Source: Vaginimicrobium propionicum (GTDB lineage: Bacteria > Actinomycetota > Actinomycetes > Propionibacteriales > Propionibacteriaceae). From it: a DNA stretch of 64,000 nt. A program made the translations under genes and the position numbers. This document shows positions 63,618 to 64,000 of this stretch, piece after piece. Below the pieces are notes generated by a model. It was not told the DNA's origin and ran no database searches. It saw only the letters and a program-made list of their open reading frames with translations. Numbering within the stretch: position 1 is the stretch's first letter; the number at the start of each line of letters is the position of its first letter. The DNA lies in NCBI RefSeq assembly GCF_900155645.1, contig NZ_LT706985.1, positions 1,178,001 to 1,242,000 of the forward strand. The letters are read 5' to 3'.

Positions 63618-64000
63618 TGCGTGAACGCCTGCACACTGTAACGCGATAATTTCACCTTCGGGCTCCAATAACCCATGCCCAAACCGGCTTTCGCGCCTAG
63701 ATGGTCGAGAAAATCGTTGGGGTCGGGCAGCTGCTCCCACACTTGTGGCAAGAAAGTGCCGCGCCGAAAACCCTCCGACATGATTACCCCGTCAACGCCG
63801 GGACGAAGCTGAGCTATCGCCTCAGCACGATTTGCCGCTTTGATTTCTTCGTGCGGGCTGAGCACGGACACCTCGATTTTTATCAGCGGGTATTCGTCCA
63901 CATCTAAGGGCGGGAAACGCGGGTCACCAAAAGCCGCCGCCTTGGCGTTATAAGCCACATCATCGGCTAGCGGACGGTAAGCCTCCAACGCCCCAATACA
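63614..64000 (-). CDS. amrA: AMMECR1-domain protein (partial, N-terminus off right edge)
   Basis: 129 codons are visible to the edge with no start needed, so the N-terminal part lies outside. CIGALEAYRPLADDVAYNAKAAAFGDPRFPPL is the AMMECR1 core with the CIG motif, and HEEIKAANRAEAIAQLRPGVDGVIM follows. In the AmmeMemoRadiSam system this domain can be joined to a Memo (AmrB) domain, which would be off the edge here. The stop overlaps the amrS start (ATGA). Confidence 0.85.
   Translation of the reverse strand, partial: CIGALEAYRPLADDVAYNAKAAAFGDPRFPPLDVDEYPLIKIEVSVLSPHEEIKAANRAEAIAQLRPGVDGVIMSEGFRRGTFLPQVWEQLPDPNDFLDHLGAKAGLGMGYWSPKVKLSRYSVQAFTQ

Overview
The window looks like chromosomal DNA from an actinomycete (Actinomycetota) of moderate, roughly half G+C content. 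The markers are a WhiB-family regulator beside a PonA2-type penicillin-binding protein and a metallophosphoesterase (the order found around Mycobacterium tuberculosis Rv3681c-Rv3683), a CpaE/Ssd-like MinD-family protein, a Holin-X membrane protein, a DUF1707 protein, a TIGR03085 (mycothiol-type DinB fold) protein, an ultrashort translational T-box before ileS, and a small-type SRP RNA next to dnaX. A fumarate reductase/succinate dehydrogenase operon, a cytochrome bd operon and a probable pyrophosphate-type PEP carboxykinase suggest a facultative or microaerophilic, fermentative lifestyle of the Propionibacteriaceae or Actinomycetaceae kind. The genus cannot be fixed from this sequence. No phage integrase, transposase or CRISPR array is visible.

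Layout. 1-6.5 kb: partial ssd-like gene (off the left edge), methyltransferase-like gene, Holin-X gene, a small DUF4177 gene, whiB, ponA2 and a metallophosphoesterase. 6.5-12.2 kb is the most unusual stretch. It holds tRNA-Pro, then a tandem array of about five structured repeats whose hairpins change sequence but keep pairing, then a secreted protein that ends exactly at an LPKSG sorting-like motif, then an 1128-residue protein joining two beta-helix modules to two CbxX-type AAA+ domains. 12.3-24.7 kb: an unrecognised gene, murJ, aspartokinase, adenosine deaminase, the sdhCAB operon, a GNAT protein and ileS with its T-box. 25-27.2 kb: a heavily structured leader and a small overlapping ORF before an ECF-like sigma factor, a membrane partner gene and a DUF1707/LiaF-like gene. 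27.2-30.6 kb: recR-ybaB-dnaX, SRP RNA and tRNA-Ser.

30.8-42.5 kb: GH13 glucanohydrolase, a two-RCK ion-channel protein with a small membrane partner, a TIGR03085 protein, a structured leader plus a start-codon inverted repeat before the probable PPi-PEPCK, an HtrA-like protease, and the bioYMN biotin ECF transporter. 42.6-48.6 kb: cydABDC behind a palindrome. 48.6-54 kb: an F420/NADP-reductase-like protein, a Nei-type glycosylase, a thiamine-binding-like protein, a SanA/YdcF protein, pgi and an NlpC/P60 hydrolase. 54.3-64 kb: an LPKSG-anchored beta-helix surface protein, a Ski2-like helicase, tRNA-Leu, a DUF4143 ATPase behind 23-bp direct repeats, an aminotransferase carrying an in-frame 18-residue tandem repeat, and two genes (amrS, partial amrA) of the AmmeMemoRadiSam system.

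How the genes fit together. PEP carboxykinase and fumarate reductase would together support a reductive branch from PEP through oxaloacetate to succinate. Cytochrome bd with its CydDC assembly transporter supplies high-affinity oxygen respiration. Cell-envelope functions recur (PonA2, MurJ, NlpC/P60, Holin-X, SanA-like, LiaF-like, two LPKSG surface proteins). Several genes sit behind cis-acting structures that can be read directly in the sequence.
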